A DNA stretch of 64,000 bases from Aurifilum marmelostoma (GCA_027559495.1 JAMXSV010000004.1:1601001-1665000), one strand, 5' to 3'. Numbered from the stretch's first letter, positions 33,303 to 44,835 are shown. The notes: generated from the sequence alone by a model not told the origin. Translations and numbers: made by a program.

Positions 33303-34106
33303 ACTAGCGCGCTATATGGAGATTTCAAAGGCGATTGATTGTCTTGTATTGATCCTGCCATTTCAGTCTCACTGCGTGTCTCCGGAACGTGTTGCAGCAC
33401 TATGTGCCCAGTTGATGTTGGGGATTGTGAAGACGTGAGCAGTCTCATGCCCCTAATCGTTACTCTTTTTAAGCACAGCGGTTTCTCTAGCCAAAGAGTA
33501 TGGTGCGCCATGCAAATTTCCACCAATCACACAGCTTTGCGGAACAGGCAATACTGTCTCGAAGGCCGTGCGACTGTTCACAGGAAACCACACAGATTGT
33601 CTTCCACCCTCGACAAGATGTCCTGGGTTTATAGGATGAGGAAGCAGCGAGCAAAAACCCTTCGCCAGAGAGGGCGATATGACCTAATTGCCTCGTTTCC
33701 ATCAGGCGGAGATGTTGGGAGGGCCATTCCCAATTAGCTGAAAGTCCAAGCTTGCGATTCAAAGGAACCGCCAGTGCCTCTTGCCATTAAAACCTCCCCT
33801 CCGCATTTCTATCTTGATGACGATCTTTCTATTTTTGTAAATAACAAGTAGGGCGTCCCTTGAATGACACGTCAGTTGTGGCACAGTAATGTCCAGAATA
33901 CACGCGCGCCCTTTGCTTGACTCGAGTCTGAGAACAATCCCTCGGTCTTCTCCATCGGGAATAATATAAAAGAGACGTTCACCTCGTCCGCAGGGGGTTA
34001 CACTGTAAATCAACCAGGAGTAAAAGGACCACAGTGATTTCAGTCACCTGTACTCAAGGTATCCCTCGTCCTCGTCGTCTACATCTACGTTATCATTGGT
34101 TGAAAT
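33303..34106. other. Divergent intergenic region
   Basis: This lies between the hydrolase gene (-) and the GFA-type gene (+). No supported gene is seen; frames at 33339-33762 overlap on both strands without domains. Confidence 0.55.
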
Positions 34107-34818
34107 ATGGTTGTCAAAGGCAGTTGTGTCTGCGGGCAGACAACATACGAATATACAGGCGAATACTCGTCACCTCCCGGACTCGTATGTATTCTGTCCT
34201 CCTCTATCACTGATGAAAATCCCCCCCCCCCCCCCCCCCAAAAAAAACAAATTCATAGACAGTTTCCTGCAGATTGACTGACAAGAAGTGGATCAATCAT
34301 CGCCGCAAGAACAGATCGCATGCCACTGCAACGCCTGCCGCAAGACCAGCGGCACCAGCAGGTCCCTCAACCTCGTCGTCCCTGCAGGCTCCGTGACGGT
34401 CACCCCAGGCTCGCCAGTGAAGCTCGTGACAAGAAAGGGTGATAGTGGGGAAGATCTTGTGTATCACTCTTGTGGCAAGGTACGTGCAGCCTCACCCCGG
34501 TTTCTGCTGTTCGCCCTGAAGAGGCAAACCCTCCTTAGTCCCGTCTGTCCCCTCGCCCTCGCCAATGGAGTGAGGAGAAGACAGTCAAGAGAAGAGAACA
34601 AAGACTTCTCATACTGACCGGTTGATTGGGTGCTGGGAGAATATCAGTGCGGCAATATCATGTACGCCGCTCCCGCAAAATATCCAGACGACCTATGGCT
34701 CAAGATCGGGCTTCTTGACGACGTGAGTTTCCTAGACAGCTTGGGCCCGCCGCAGACAAATGGCTATGATGAGAATATGCTGTCCTGGGAGAAGGAAAAG
34801 AAGGCGGCGACAGCGTAA
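34107..34818 (+). CDS. GFA/CENP-V-type zinc protein
   Basis: The model is join(34107..34184, 34315..34479, 34648..34818), 137 aa; introns are GT-AG in phase 0. Exon 1 gives MVVKGSCVCGQTTYEYTGEY with the first Cys pair (SCVCG). Exon 2 starts IACHCNACRKTSGTSRSLNL (CHCxxC). The exon 2/3 junction gives HSCGKCGNIMYAAP (CxxC). This order is the zinc-binding signature of the glutathione-dependent formaldehyde-activating (GFA, Mss4-like fold) family. Intron 1 contains an uninterrupted C19 followed by A8. Enzymatic role is inferred from family; many fungal members have no assigned substrate. Confidence 0.9.
34221..34247. repeat. C19A8 homopolymer block in an intron
   Basis: Nineteen C residues (34221-34239) are followed directly by eight A residues, inside intron 1 of the GFA-type gene. 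Its exact length is uncertain because of sequencing limits on such runs. Confidence 0.8.
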
Positions 34819-35158
34819 GAGATGGATGATGTGACATCTTGATTAGCCAATATCATACGACGTTTTGGTGGCGGCCAGTGCAAAATGGCCTGACCGATAT
34901 GAGTGTGATATGTGTTGTTGTTGTGTGATTGGGGGGGGGGGGGGTTTAAAACCAAAATCCACCAAAAAACCCAGAGCCAAAAACACAATTGGATGTGTAT
35001 TTGAGCACCGTGCGCTCAAGTCTAGATCGTTGATCATTGACACACTTCTTCTGTGTAGACAGATATTGACCAGAGAAATATAAGACGCGTTTTCATTCAA
35101 GAGTCGAGAAGTCAATACTCTAGGTAGTATGCTAGGGTCTTTCTGCCCCTCGGAAAGA
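34819..35158. other. Short convergent intergenic region
   Basis: This lies between the GFA-type gene (+) and the phosphofructokinase gene (-). It contains a G14 tract near 34931. No gene was recognised. Confidence 0.55.
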
Positions 35159-37513
35159 CTACTCCAGACCACGCTTGACATCCTTAGCCTGCAGCCCCGT
35201 CAGGCTCTGCTCGGGCTTGGGGTACGCAGGTCTGCCGCCCAGGATATCAACTGTGTCCTTCATGTACATCCAGTGCTCCTCGGTCGGCCTCCTGTTGGCC
35301 CAGTCCGTTTCCTTCTCCTCAACCTCCTTCATGGGGGTAAACACCACGCTCGCGCCCCTTATACCGATGACCGCCGAGCTCATGGGGTCCGACATGACGC
35401 GGTCGGCTGCGTCGCGCCCAAAGTTCTCCAGGTGCTGGATACACTTGATGGCGAGACGAGCGGCACGGCACCTGTCCATGGGCGAGGGCACGCCGCCCTG
35501 CTGCACGTGTCCTGGGATGCTGTCTCGTGATTCGAAGCGGTCGTGAGCCTCCTCGCGGATGATGTCGGCGATCAGCTTTGCAGTATAGACCTTGGAGGCC
35601 TTCTCGTTGATCAGGATCAGCCGCCCGGCGCGCGACTGGCCCTTGTCCTTGGCGAAAACGTTCTTGAGGTGGCGCACGTCCGCCTCGAGCATCCCCAGGC
35701 TGACGCCCTCCTCGGGTGTGTATACGGCAACGGCACCGACGCCGAGGCCGGCAAGGGTGGCCACATAGCCAGAGCGGCCGCCCTGGGTCTCAATGACAAA
35801 GACGCGGCGGCGAGCTGCCGAGGCAGACTGCTTAATCTTGTCGCAGTAGTCAATCAACTCGTTCAGGCAGGTGTCGGAGCCGATCGAGTATTCGGTCCCG
35901 GGGACATTGTTGGAGATGGTGGCCGGCAGGGTGACCATAGGAATACGGAGGGAGGGGAACTGTTCCCGGGCGATACGGAGCTGTGACACGGCGTGGAAGG
36001 CCTCGAAACCTCCGATGAGGAATAGGGCGTCAAACTTGTACTGCTTGACGAGGTTGGCAATGTGCTCCATGCCCGACTCCTTTGGGAGCTCACGGTTGGT
36101 GCCAATCTCGGAACCGCCCTTGCTGGCCCAGCCGTCAACCTCGAGCCAGTCAAAGCTCCGCACAGCTCCCACCGGCTTGTCGCCATGGTGCCTGGCGAAC
36201 CCAGCAAATCCATTGTGGATGGCAAGTGGCTCGTGTCCGCGGGAGATGCAGTATGCTACGCCGGCTCGTATGGCCGCATTCATTCCACCAGCTGGAGCAC
36301 CGACATTAATGAAGCCGATCCTCATGCGCTTGTCCTCAGGAAGCTTGTGCTCGCCGTTCAGGTTTGCCGTCGTTGTGAGCATGTATGATGCGTACTGGTC
36401 GGCGAACTCGGTGTCACGAAGTGCCATGGCCTTGTCAAAATCCTGCGCCTCGATGGCCTTGGCGACTGCCTTAGTGTCTATCACTGCCTGCATGAGGGGT
36501 CTCCGGACGATCTTGTTCTCGGTTATAGCGATGAAGCAGGTCTCGGTCTCGGGAGTGGCCTCGAGCACAGCCTTGACGGCCTCGACACCCTGAAGGGTGG
36601 CCAGCATGCGGTCATAGGCAACGGCAGTACCGCCTCGCTGGACGTGGCCGAGAGTTGTGATGCGGGTGTCGAGGTGGAGGCCCTTGGGATCGGCCAAGAG
36701 GTCTTTGATCATGGTCGGCGAGATCTTGTTGCTGTGCCTGTCGTGAGCGCCCTCGGCGATGATGACAATGGTCTTCCTCTTGCCCAAGCTGCGGTGCTTC
36801 CGGACGATCGAGCACATCTCCTCCTTCCAGTTATCCTCCCTAGGCTTCTCTGGAATGAAGACAAAGTCGGCTCCGGTAGCAACACCGGCCATGAGGGCCA
36901 GCCAGCCACAATGCCTGCCCATGACCTCGATAACAAAAGCGCGCGAGTGGGACGAGGCCGTGGCCTCGATGTAGTCGACCATCTCACAGATCCTGGAGAG
37001 GGCAGAATAACCTCCGATAGTGGCGTCTGTGCCAGACATGTCATTGTCGATCGAACCAACGGTGCCGACAATGTTGAGGTGCTTGTAAGGAGCGACCTGG
37101 TCGACGGTCAGCTCCTTCTTGTGGACGAGCTCGTCCAACAGCGAAGGCCACTCTGCCCGGAACTTGTCGGCACCTGTCAAGGAGCCGTCGCCACCGCAGA
37201 TGATCAGTGCATCGATGCCGTTCAGGACCATGTTCTTGGCACCAGTCAGGCGGCCAGGCCGCTCGTAGAACTCCATGCACCTTGCCGTTCCGATGAGCGT
37301 GCCGCCCTCGGAGAGCCAGCCACGGACATCATCCCATGCCATCTTCCGGATGTAGTCGCCGCCCTTGACCAGACCCTCGTATCCCTCGTACACGCAGTAT
37401 GCGTCGCAGCCCATGTGCAGAGCCATACGGACGCAGGCTCGAACGACTCCGTTCATGCCGGGGGAGTCGCCTCCCGAGGTCATGATAGCGATCTTCTTCT
37501 TGGGCGACGCCAT
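35159..37513 (-). CDS. ATP-dependent 6-phosphofructokinase
   Basis: An intronless 784-aa ORF has its start at ATG 37513 (MASPKKKIAIMTSGGDSPGM). It has the eukaryotic tandem architecture. The N-terminal catalytic half carries GGDSPGMN (ATP site), ICGGDGSLTGA, TVGSIDNDMSGTD (catalytic Asp region), EVMGRHCGWLAL and the PFK signature LGHVQRGGTAVAYDR. The C-terminal regulatory half has the diverged equivalents GAPAGGMNAAIRAG, LIGGFEAF, SNNVPGTEYSIGSDTCLN, ETQGGRSGY and GHVQQGGVPSPMDR. It phosphorylates fructose 6-phosphate at the committed step of glycolysis, in the cytosol, usually as an oligomer. Length fits fungal enzymes. The absence of introns over 2.35 kb is notable here. It diverges from MED17 over 1.9 kb. 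Confidence 0.97.
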   Translation of the reverse strand: MASPKKKIAIMTSGGDSPGMNGVVRACVRMALHMGCDAYCVYEGYEGLVKGGDYIRKMAWDDVRGWLSEGGTLIGTARCMEFYERPGRLTGAKNMVLNGIDALIICGGDGSLTGADKFRAEWPSLLDELVHKKELTVDQVAPYKHLNIVGTVGSIDNDMSGTDATIGGYSALSRICEMVDYIEATASSHSRAFVIEVMGRHCGWLALMAGVATGADFVFIPEKPREDNWKEEMCSIVRKHRSLGKRKTIVIIAEGAHDRHSNKISPTMIKDLLADPKGLHLDTRITTLGHVQRGGTAVAYDRMLATLQGVEAVKAVLEATPETETCFIAITENKIVRRPLMQAVIDTKAVAKAIEAQDFDKAMALRDTEFADQYASYMLTTTANLNGEHKLPEDKRMRIGFINVGAPAGGMNAAIRAGVAYCISRGHEPLAIHNGFAGFARHHGDKPVGAVRSFDWLEVDGWASKGGSEIGTNRELPKESGMEHIANLVKQYKFDALFLIGGFEAFHAVSQLRIAREQFPSLRIPMVTLPATISNNVPGTEYSIGSDTCLNELIDYCDKIKQSASAARRRVFVIETQGGRSGYVATLAGLGVGAVAVYTPEEGVSLGMLEADVRHLKNVFAKDKGQSRAGRLILINEKASKVYTAKLIADIIREEAHDRFESRDSIPGHVQQGGVPSPMDRCRAARLAIKCIQHLENFGRDAADRVMSDPMSSAVIGIRGASVVFTPMKEVEEKETDWANRRPTEEHWMYMKDTVDILGGRPAYPKPEQSLTGLQAKDVKRGLE

Positions 37514-39376
37514 GATTGCAGGTGGAAACAAGGGATGGCGGAGGATAAAGGAAGAGGTCGTGTGTAAAGTTGATGTTCGTAGTAGCGAGACCTAGGCTGA
37601 TGATTGTTATTTTCTTTTTTATGATGTTAGCGACAGGACCAAGCACAGAAAACGAAGAAGCACGAAACATTGAGCAGTGTGCAAGGGAGTCAAGAGGGGA
37701 GAGGGGGCGTGCTCGTTCAGGGAAGCCCACCAATCCCTTCCGGTCAGGACGCGAGGGAGAGAGAAAGAGAGGTCATGCCTTTCGAGGTGGTTCTGCTTGT
37801 GCAGCTGGTATAGCTGGCTGCCGACTTGGCACGCTGCGCCACGTCTTGCTGGTTGGACCAATCTTGTCACACGCAAGCCCAGGCTTGCTTGCTTGGTCTT
37901 GTTCCTCTGTTCAAAGTGTCTGGGCTGAGGATCTCTCGGCTTCGGGGCATTGGGAAATTGGGAATTTCTTCAGAGCAACTTACTCGAGAATGGGTGTCGA
38001 GGAGGATGAAATCATTGGGGTTAATTATGTCATTTGAAGTCTGTTGGAAGAGAGGAGGATATTCCCCATGGATCAAAGGGAAGGGAATCTGTGTGAGAAA
38101 AGGAGGATAGAGTTGGTGGTGGACGCAGGTGAGGCGGGAATCGGGGTTTTGGCTAATGGATCATAGGCTCAAGGGAACGCCTGCGCAAGCTGATGACCTG
38201 ACGTTTCTGGCCGCAGTGGTGCTGCAAGTCAGTATGATGAAGGTGGGATGTTTAGTGTTCTTATCTTATCGGAGCTTAGGCGGCCCCTCACTACAATAGC
38301 CCCGAACTCACTGGCTGAGGGCAGACGGAAGAAAAGTATGTCAAATTAACCAAAAAAAAAAAAAAAAAAAAGGTTTCTTCGGAAGTGTGACTTCATAGGA
38401 AGAGAATCTTTCTTCCCTACTATGGGGCCTGACAACGTCATTTTTATCCCTCATACATATTACGATAGTACGACTCAAACCACTTTCATTCTTCTCGGTG
38501 CCAGTCTCGCTGAATTTCCGCGGCACAAGGCCGAACCACAGTGGATCTCACACACGCCTGCCAGCCCAGTGATGACTCGGAGAGAAAAGGTGGTCTGTTC
38601 TTGTCTGATGCTATCTAGAGGACTTGTCGTATGTCACATGCACGTGAGCAGATGTTGAGAGAGATTTTTTTTTCTTCTTTTGTTGTTTTTTCTTCTTTTC
38701 CCTTCTCTCAGAAAGGGCCGACAAGACACAAACATTTGCTGAGATCTGAGGGCCACGTCAAAAGAAAGTGGCTACAGATGGCCTGACTTTTACATACTTG
38801 TGTCTACTAGTAGTAGTCTGTATTAGCCTCTCTCAGCCTTGCATAGCATGCCAGCCCGGTGCATGTCATCGTGCATGTTCTGTGTGACGGCAGTCGGGCC
38901 AGGTGGGCTCGCAGAAACCTTCGAACTGATGCACTGCTACCGGGGAAAGCGTGAGCCCCTGTAGTCAAGCGTGTCAAGGTGGTACAACCGCTGTGCAGTG
39001 GCACCTCTTGGCCCAAAAGACGGTTGCAGCAGGTCGAGGACCCCTGTAGACGCGCTGCGGTCCCACCTTTCAGGCTCACCAGCAATTGACCTATCACTGA
39101 GCAAGCGCATTCACTCACCGCTGCAGAGCTTCTTTCAATGTGTACTTTTGCCCGAGGAACTTGTTCGTCCAGCCTCACAGACAAAACAACCTTTCTCTCC
39201 CCCACCCTTGCCTCCCCACCCCCTCCGCAACGTCTATTGACCCTCCACCAACAAGGTCCCTGGCTTGGGGATCTCAAAACTTCCCAACATCCAACTGTTG
39301 ACAGCTTTGCGCCAATGCCGCTGCCGATCAGTTACACAACAGCAACACTGGCCCGGCTTTTAGACCAAGCTCTAGG
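37514..39376. other. Divergent intergenic region (PFK / MED17)
   Basis: This 1.9-kb region holds the promoters of phosphofructokinase (-) and MED17 (+). It contains an A20 run (about 38352-38371) and T/C-rich tracts near 38665-38705. Open frames have no domain. Nothing else was recognised. Confidence 0.55.
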
Positions 39377-41460
39377 ATGGCCTCGAACCGTCCCTTCTCC
39401 TCTCCCTCCCTCTTCGGCCTGAGTCCCCTGCCCCTCGGCGATCGCAGGCCTCAGAACCTGGCCGACTTCATCCAGCGCGCTGACTTCGAGCGGGGTGGCT
39501 TTCGAAACATCACCGAGGAGGGTCTGCGCGAGGAAGTAGAGACGGATGGAGATGCGATCGTCCAGTCGAATGAGGTTGATATGCTCGATGGCGGGTCTGA
39601 AGATGACGAGGGCGAGGACGACTCCTCAGGCAAGTTAAAACCCGAAGAGTATCAGGCCGCCATCGTAGAGGTCATGGAACAAACCGAGTACGTGCTTCTA
39701 CCAACAGCTCGGGCACTCAAGTGACCTGTGGCAGCTGCCGGCATCCTGTTAACCCTTGCAATAGAGTCGCAAAGCAGAGTGCCTCCTTAGCCTTCGAATT
39801 CCTCTCCCTCGTGCTCTCCAAAGAAGATCCCGACCACGCCGGCATGTCCTTGTCCTCTGTCCTCCGAAATCTCGTCGGCGTTGGGTCTCTCGGCCTTGAC
39901 AAGCTTGTCAAGTCCAACACCACCGAGGCCCGCCTACAGGACCACAAGACCGTTGCGACCGGTTGGAAGCTGGGCGACATCGATCGGACCGTCGACTCGC
40001 TGCTCCAATCCGCCTCTCGGCTCCAGAAAGAGATGGCCACCGAGGCCAGGTACTGGGAGCAGGTCCTCGCGGTCAGCGACAGGGGCTGGGCCATCACTCG
40101 TCTCCCGAACGAGCCCGAGAACCTCGGCGTGAGGTACGGCTTCTCCGAGGCTGCGCCCAACTTCCGAGACACAAGCCTGGCACCTATGCGACGGGTCGAG
40201 GATGGAAACGTCGACCTGGACTGCGATAAAACACTTGGCGATTCCCAGAGACTACTAGTGACGATCGAGAGGGACGGGGCGGTCGTGGGACGCTCTGCGC
40301 TGCCGGCCTCACTGTCTCGAGATGCGCCCCTCGAGGAGCGCGTTCTTGATGCCCGCAATACCGTCTTCGCGCAGGAGCTCTGGCACGAGCTGGACCGCGA
40401 GGGCCGTCTGTTCCCAGGTTATGGCGTGTGCATCGAAGACGGTATTCTCTCGTACACCTACAATGCCACCTCGAGGATTGTTGTCCAGCTACAGACCCTG
40501 CCGCAGAGCCTCGATGAAGAGTCAGCGCGCTCGCTGCCCGAGGACCCACGCGCCGAGGCCCTCAGCGCAGCCCTACATCAATTGCTCACCTTTGCGCACC
40601 GGGTCAACAACTCGAAACGCTCGCAATTGAACCCCAAAACCCGAAAACAGTCCGCTCGGGTGCAGCCATTTCAACTCGTGCGCCCACTGCTGGCCTATAC
40701 CCAGCATGAGGAGGCGGTAGAGGAGATCACGGGGTTCATCTCGGATCTGACGACCCTCCTGCAGTCCGCCGGCGTCGCCACGGCCATGTTCAAGCTGACC
40801 GAGCCACCCATCGACCCGAGCTCCGCGGCGGCCAGCAGCTCGCCATCAGAGGCCCTCGTCAGGTCCCTGCTCCGGCCGCTCGAGTGCCAATTCGAGCTCA
40901 ACATCACGCCAGAGTCTCGGGTACGTATCCGCTGCCGGACGGCGATGCGTAGCTTCATCTCGACTACCTGTCACATCCAGCCCCTCCCTATTGCGTCTGA
41001 CGCGATGAGTCCTCTCCAAAAACTGTATCCGCCCAGTGAGCTCAGTAACAACGAGGGCTATACCCTGCCCGATCTTAAGTACTACCTGCAGCAGGCCGTC
41101 TCCCGCGTTCTCATCGACCGCACCGCCGAGCTCGTTATCCCACACATCACCCCTGGGACGCCCCCGCCGGAGGGCGAACTAGGGCCCAGGTGGATCAAGA
41201 ACTATAGCGGCACAACCCTTCAAAATGCAGACGACGAAAGTGAGGACATCCACATCGATGTGGTGGTCCCCAGGGCGATGTCCGGCAAGCGGCAACACCC
41301 CGAGCTACGCTTGCGAGGTCGCTGGACGGCAGATCCGACCAGGTCCGCTCAGCGAAGCTGGATCTGGACCGTTGATGGCGCCGCCCAGGGGGGCGAAGTG
41401 GGAACCTTGGAGCAGATCGTCAGGCAGGTGATCAGAGGGGAGGCGCAGTCCGCATCCTGA
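39377..41460 (+). CDS. MED17: Mediator of RNA polymerase II transcription subunit 17
   Basis: The model is join(39377..39687, 39765..41460), 668 aa; the single 77-bp intron is GT-AG (GTACGT donor, GCAATAG acceptor) in phase 2. The N-terminus has MASNRPFSSPSLFGLSPLPL and QNLADFIQRADFERGGFRNI, and an acidic stretch (GGSEDDEGEDDSS) precedes the splice site. Exon 2 starts VAKQSASLAFEFLSLVLSKE, followed by helices, TEARYWEQVLAVSDRGWAIT, and a beta-rich C-terminal part. This matches the fungal MED17/Srb4 family, the structural core of the Mediator head module in the nucleus. It converges on the split kinase gene. Confidence 0.9.
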
Positions 41461-42518
41461 GCTCTTCGAGACGGCCGGCAGGTCTGACGCAACCTCACAC
41501 ATGGATACTGGACCCGGCGGCGGGGTGCAAGGGGGAAAAGCAGCCAAACAGCTCACTGGATCACTATCCTCAGAGTAATTAGTCAGCTGCTGCTGAGCTG
41601 TAAAGATGTCCTTTTCGGTCAACAGGTGCAGCCCGTTGCCAGACCATCCACCGCCCTGCAGACTATCTTCCGAGCTCAACGGAAAGTCGATCGATCGGTA
41701 GGCGGGTCCCGCGTACTGAATGCAGCGTTCCCGTCTCTTTTTGTCTTTGTATGTCTGTGCCCTCGCCTTCATCTGGTGGCGGTCTTGACAGGCGATCAAC
41801 GTCTCCTCTGAGGGGCCTCCCGATTTTCACCTACGTTGTAATACTTTACTAGGTGAGAAATATCAAGATTTCAATGCCAGTGATCATCCAAGGGATTGCC
41901 TGTTAACCACAATATTGGATGGAGAGGGGCTAGATCGTCGCCCGATTTTCTTCCCCTTGTTTTCTTCGACATCGACATCATACAGATTGCAGGACGAGAA
42001 GGAATACCTTGAGCAAGGCTACACCTGGGGTCAGGATTAAACTGACCAGCCTGGACTAGACATAATACAAAAACGGACAGACTGCCTCGAGAATGGTTCC
42101 AGGCCTCCCTTATGAGTTGTTCCGTCGTGTGTGCCTGTAGTCGAAGGGGGACTCATATTCTGCGGCATTGCCGTGGTAGTGTGGGCGATGGTGCGGTTTC
42201 TGCCTCGAGCTTGTCCGCTGGCGCCCAGCCAGAGAGATGCTGGTTCTTCACCTGTGCTCCTCGCCGGCGTTTTGGACCCCAGTTCCGGCATAAGGGGAAA
42301 TGCTTTATCGATAGGGAGAAAATCGCGGAGACGGTCGGAGTTTTGTAGCTGAATCTGCCTCTCGTTCATCGAGGCACCCTATTGAAGATGCACCCGTTTT
42401 CGTCGTTTGCCGGGCTTCGGACTTTGCTGGAGCACAGCTTCAGGGACAGCTTCATCATGCTGGGACCTGTTGATTTTATCAGCATGCGTGCAACCGCGAC
42501 AATAGAAGGTGGCAGACG
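41461..42518. other. Convergent intergenic region
   Basis: This lies between MED17 (+) and the 3' end of the disrupted kinase gene (-). Several overlapping frames occur on both strands (42037-42369) but none has a domain. No gene was recognised. Confidence 0.5.
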
Positions 42519-43490
42519 TCACCTGGTCCTCTTCTTACGGCGAACAGAGGCCGGCTGGTGGCCGTCCGTGATAAGACCCATCGGCGGTAATTCCTCGGAC
42601 GTGTGAGACGACTCTGCATACTCGTCGTCCACTTGACCAGCAGCGCCGACTTTCGAGCGGATGGCGTCACTAGTAGACCTGCCAACTTCAGCAGGACGGG
42701 CAGCTGCAGAGAGGTCGGAGGTAAGCTGCGGCAGGTGAGGCGAGGCGTTTGGCCTGGTGTGTTCGGGCTGGGCCGTATACTGCTGCTGTCCACGATTGGT
42801 CCAGGCGCCTTGCAGCGCGTTCGCCTCAGCTTTGCGGTCTTTTAGGATGTGGTCACCAGCTGTAGCAACGCGCTGTCGACTTGGATCATGGATGCTACTT
42901 GGTGGCCTGCCGCTTTCCAGCCCGTTGCTGTCTCGACTCCGGCCTGATCGCCCCAACGAAATTACCAGAGTAGGCGCGCCACCAAGCACCTCGGACCCAG
43001 GCTCCGGATCCGTACTGAATTTTGAGTGGGTGTCCCGGGTGGCGGTGGGGGACGGTTTCGCGGAAGATGGGGTCGGGCCCTCGTCGCCATCGCCATCATC
43101 CAGAGAAGAAAAGCTGGCGCAAGAGCGACCGGGAACGGTAGTGTGGCTACGAACGTTACCGGTATCTCGAGGACGAGTCTGCTAGATAACAGGTCAATCA
43201 AGTCAGCCGCCTTGGCCTCAGAGTATAATGTTGTTTCTATAGCTTACCTCGTATGCTAAGCCACGGATTGTTTCCTGCCCCCTGGAGGAGGGATGATCTG
43301 CTGCTGCTGCTTCTACACGTTCTGCACCTGGGATCGCACAACGGTCCTGGTGCCGCGACGTCAGGAGCCGCGAGGCTTCACGCCTACAGGCTGCGGCTGA
43401 ATACCGCGCCTCAGGTTCGAGAACTAGCATGTGCTGTAAGTTCTTGGACAGACCCTCTGATTCTAAAGCCTTGGCTTTTTCTCTGATCTT
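42519..43490 (-). pseudogene. 3' part of the FHA-kinase gene, cut off by the retrotransposon
   Basis: On the minus strand from the element edge the sequence reads REKAKALESEGLSKNLQHML, then VLEPEARYSAAACRREASRL. This is the end of the kinase C-lobe (subdomain XI with its conserved Arg). A 66-bp phase-0 GT-AG intron (43182-43247, GTAAGC donor) follows. The last exon (43181-42519) encodes a Ser/Pro/Asp-rich tail ending RRKKRTR. The frame joins exactly to the 5' part at 48641 once the element and one ATCTT copy are removed. In the present arrangement this part is separated from its promoter and start codon by 5.1 kb, so it is presumed not translated as part of the kinase. Confidence 0.88.
43486..43490. 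repeat. Target-site duplication (left)
   Basis: ATCTT directly abuts the left LTR and is repeated at 48641-48645 beyond the right LTR: a 5-bp duplication as made by LTR-retrotransposon integrase. Confidence 0.95.
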
Positions 43491-43709
43491 TGTTATAAAA
43501 GAGTGACTATGAAGCTTGATTCCATCTATCTAGGCTATCTAGAGGTTGAAGAGGAGGTTTATTTATCTTTTGAACGATCGTGAAAAGGCCTTAATTAGTT
43601 GAGGAATAAATCCCTCGGTCCGTGTGCATCAAACGCCTTCTAATGCCCTCGTCGTTCGGAGAGGGCGACAATCGTAACGATTAGGAAGATCGTGCCTTAT
43701 TCATCAACA
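43491..43709 (-). repeat. LTR (left; 3' LTR in element sense)
   Basis: This 219-bp repeat starts TGTTATAAAAGAGTGACTAT and ends TTCATCAACA. It differs from the right LTR at seven positions, all transitions. Confidence 0.95.
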
Positions 43710-43718
43710 CACCCCTAT
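43710..43718 (-). other. Polypurine tract
   Basis: In element sense (minus strand) the bases just before the 3' LTR read ATAGGGGTG, the expected priming site for plus-strand cDNA. This sets the element's orientation. Confidence 0.6.
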
Positions 43719-43800
43719 AAGGTGCTATTTCTTTATGTCGTCTGGCTAGATAGTCTAGCATTATTACTTTTCTATTAGTATTTTATACTAGCCTTATCCT

Positions 43801-44120
43801 TTTCAGCATTGCTGCCTAGCGATAGCTGTTCAAAGGCTTTGTTAGGCTATTAGCTAATTGATCTTCGGTGGGCACCCACTTGATAAGAATTTGCCCTGCT
43901 AATATCTCGTCGCGCACGAAGTGTTCTTCCAAGGGAATATGCCCTATTTGCTAATAGAATTCGGGGTTTTTCGTTAGCTTAACGGCGCCTTAATTGTCGC
44001 ATTTGACCGTAAGGACTAATAGAATCCTTAGTTCGATAAGGAGGTTTCTAATCCAAAGCCCCATCTGCATTCCCTTGCAGATAGCATAATATTTGGCCTC
44101 TGTTATTGAGGTTATTACGC
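43801..44120 (-). pseudogene. Copia RNase H remnant
   Basis: The minus strand reads AKYYAICKGMQ, LLIELRILLVLTVKCDN-stop-GAV, IPLEEHFVRDEILAGQ, IKWVPTEDQLANSLTKPL and then a TAG. The CDNQGA motif is broken by CAA to TAA (43990-43992). The ADxLTKPL-type terminus is diagnostic of copia Pol. Confidence 0.88.
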
Positions 44121-44769
44121 AATCTGTTTGTTTGGAACGCTACGCTACTACGCTATCTCCCATCTGTATAACCATACTGTATATTAAATAGCCTGTAGAT
44201 TTGTCTTCTTTCTAGTCTAAATCCACCTAAATAGATATAGGAAGCCTTTCCTCTAGGCTGACTGATTTGTAGCTGAAATGTTCGTCGTCTCAGTGTATCT
44301 GTGGCATTTATTGTCGCTTATCGCCGACCTCGAGGCCGAGGCTTTTAGTGCCTTAATAATAGCGAAATCCGTATTTAAGAAGAGCCTAATTCTCTGCTAA
44401 GGAGTTGTAACTATATCTCGAGGTTATAGATAGCGAGAAAGGCGAGATCGGGCCTTATTTAGGTTATTGAATATATTAATTGGCTATTGCCCGATTGATA
44501 TATTATGATATCTCTATTCGAGGCCTAGCATTTGTTTGGTCTAGCTAGGGCTAGAGATCTTAATGCGAAAGGAATAGGTAAGGATTTTATATCTTTGTAG
44601 CTGCTTTCTAGAAGCGATCGTTCGGCGTATGCTTCTTAAGCGAGCTTAAGGGAGCATTGATCGCAATTTCTGATAATAGATACCCCTAGGAAATAGGCTG
44701 CTTGGCCTAGGTCCTTAATATTAAATCTTTCTAAAAGGCCTTGTTTGATAAGGTTGATGCTTATTCGTT

Positions 44770-44835
44770 TAGGGCCTATTAGAAGGAGGTTATTAATATA
44801 GCTATAGATAATAACCTTTAGTTAATAGTTAATGA
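44770..44835 (-). pseudogene. Reverse-transcriptase active-site remnant
   Basis: The minus strand reads KVIIYSYINNLLLIG. The position of the paired catalytic aspartates (YxDD) is occupied by two asparagines (44789-44794). Both changes are explained by G-to-A in TpG context on the sense strand. Polymerase activity would be lost. Confidence 0.8.

Noticed and set aside
36644..37567. 307-codon plus-strand open frame opposite phosphofructokinase
   Set aside because: Antisense shadow of a strongly conserved coding sequence.
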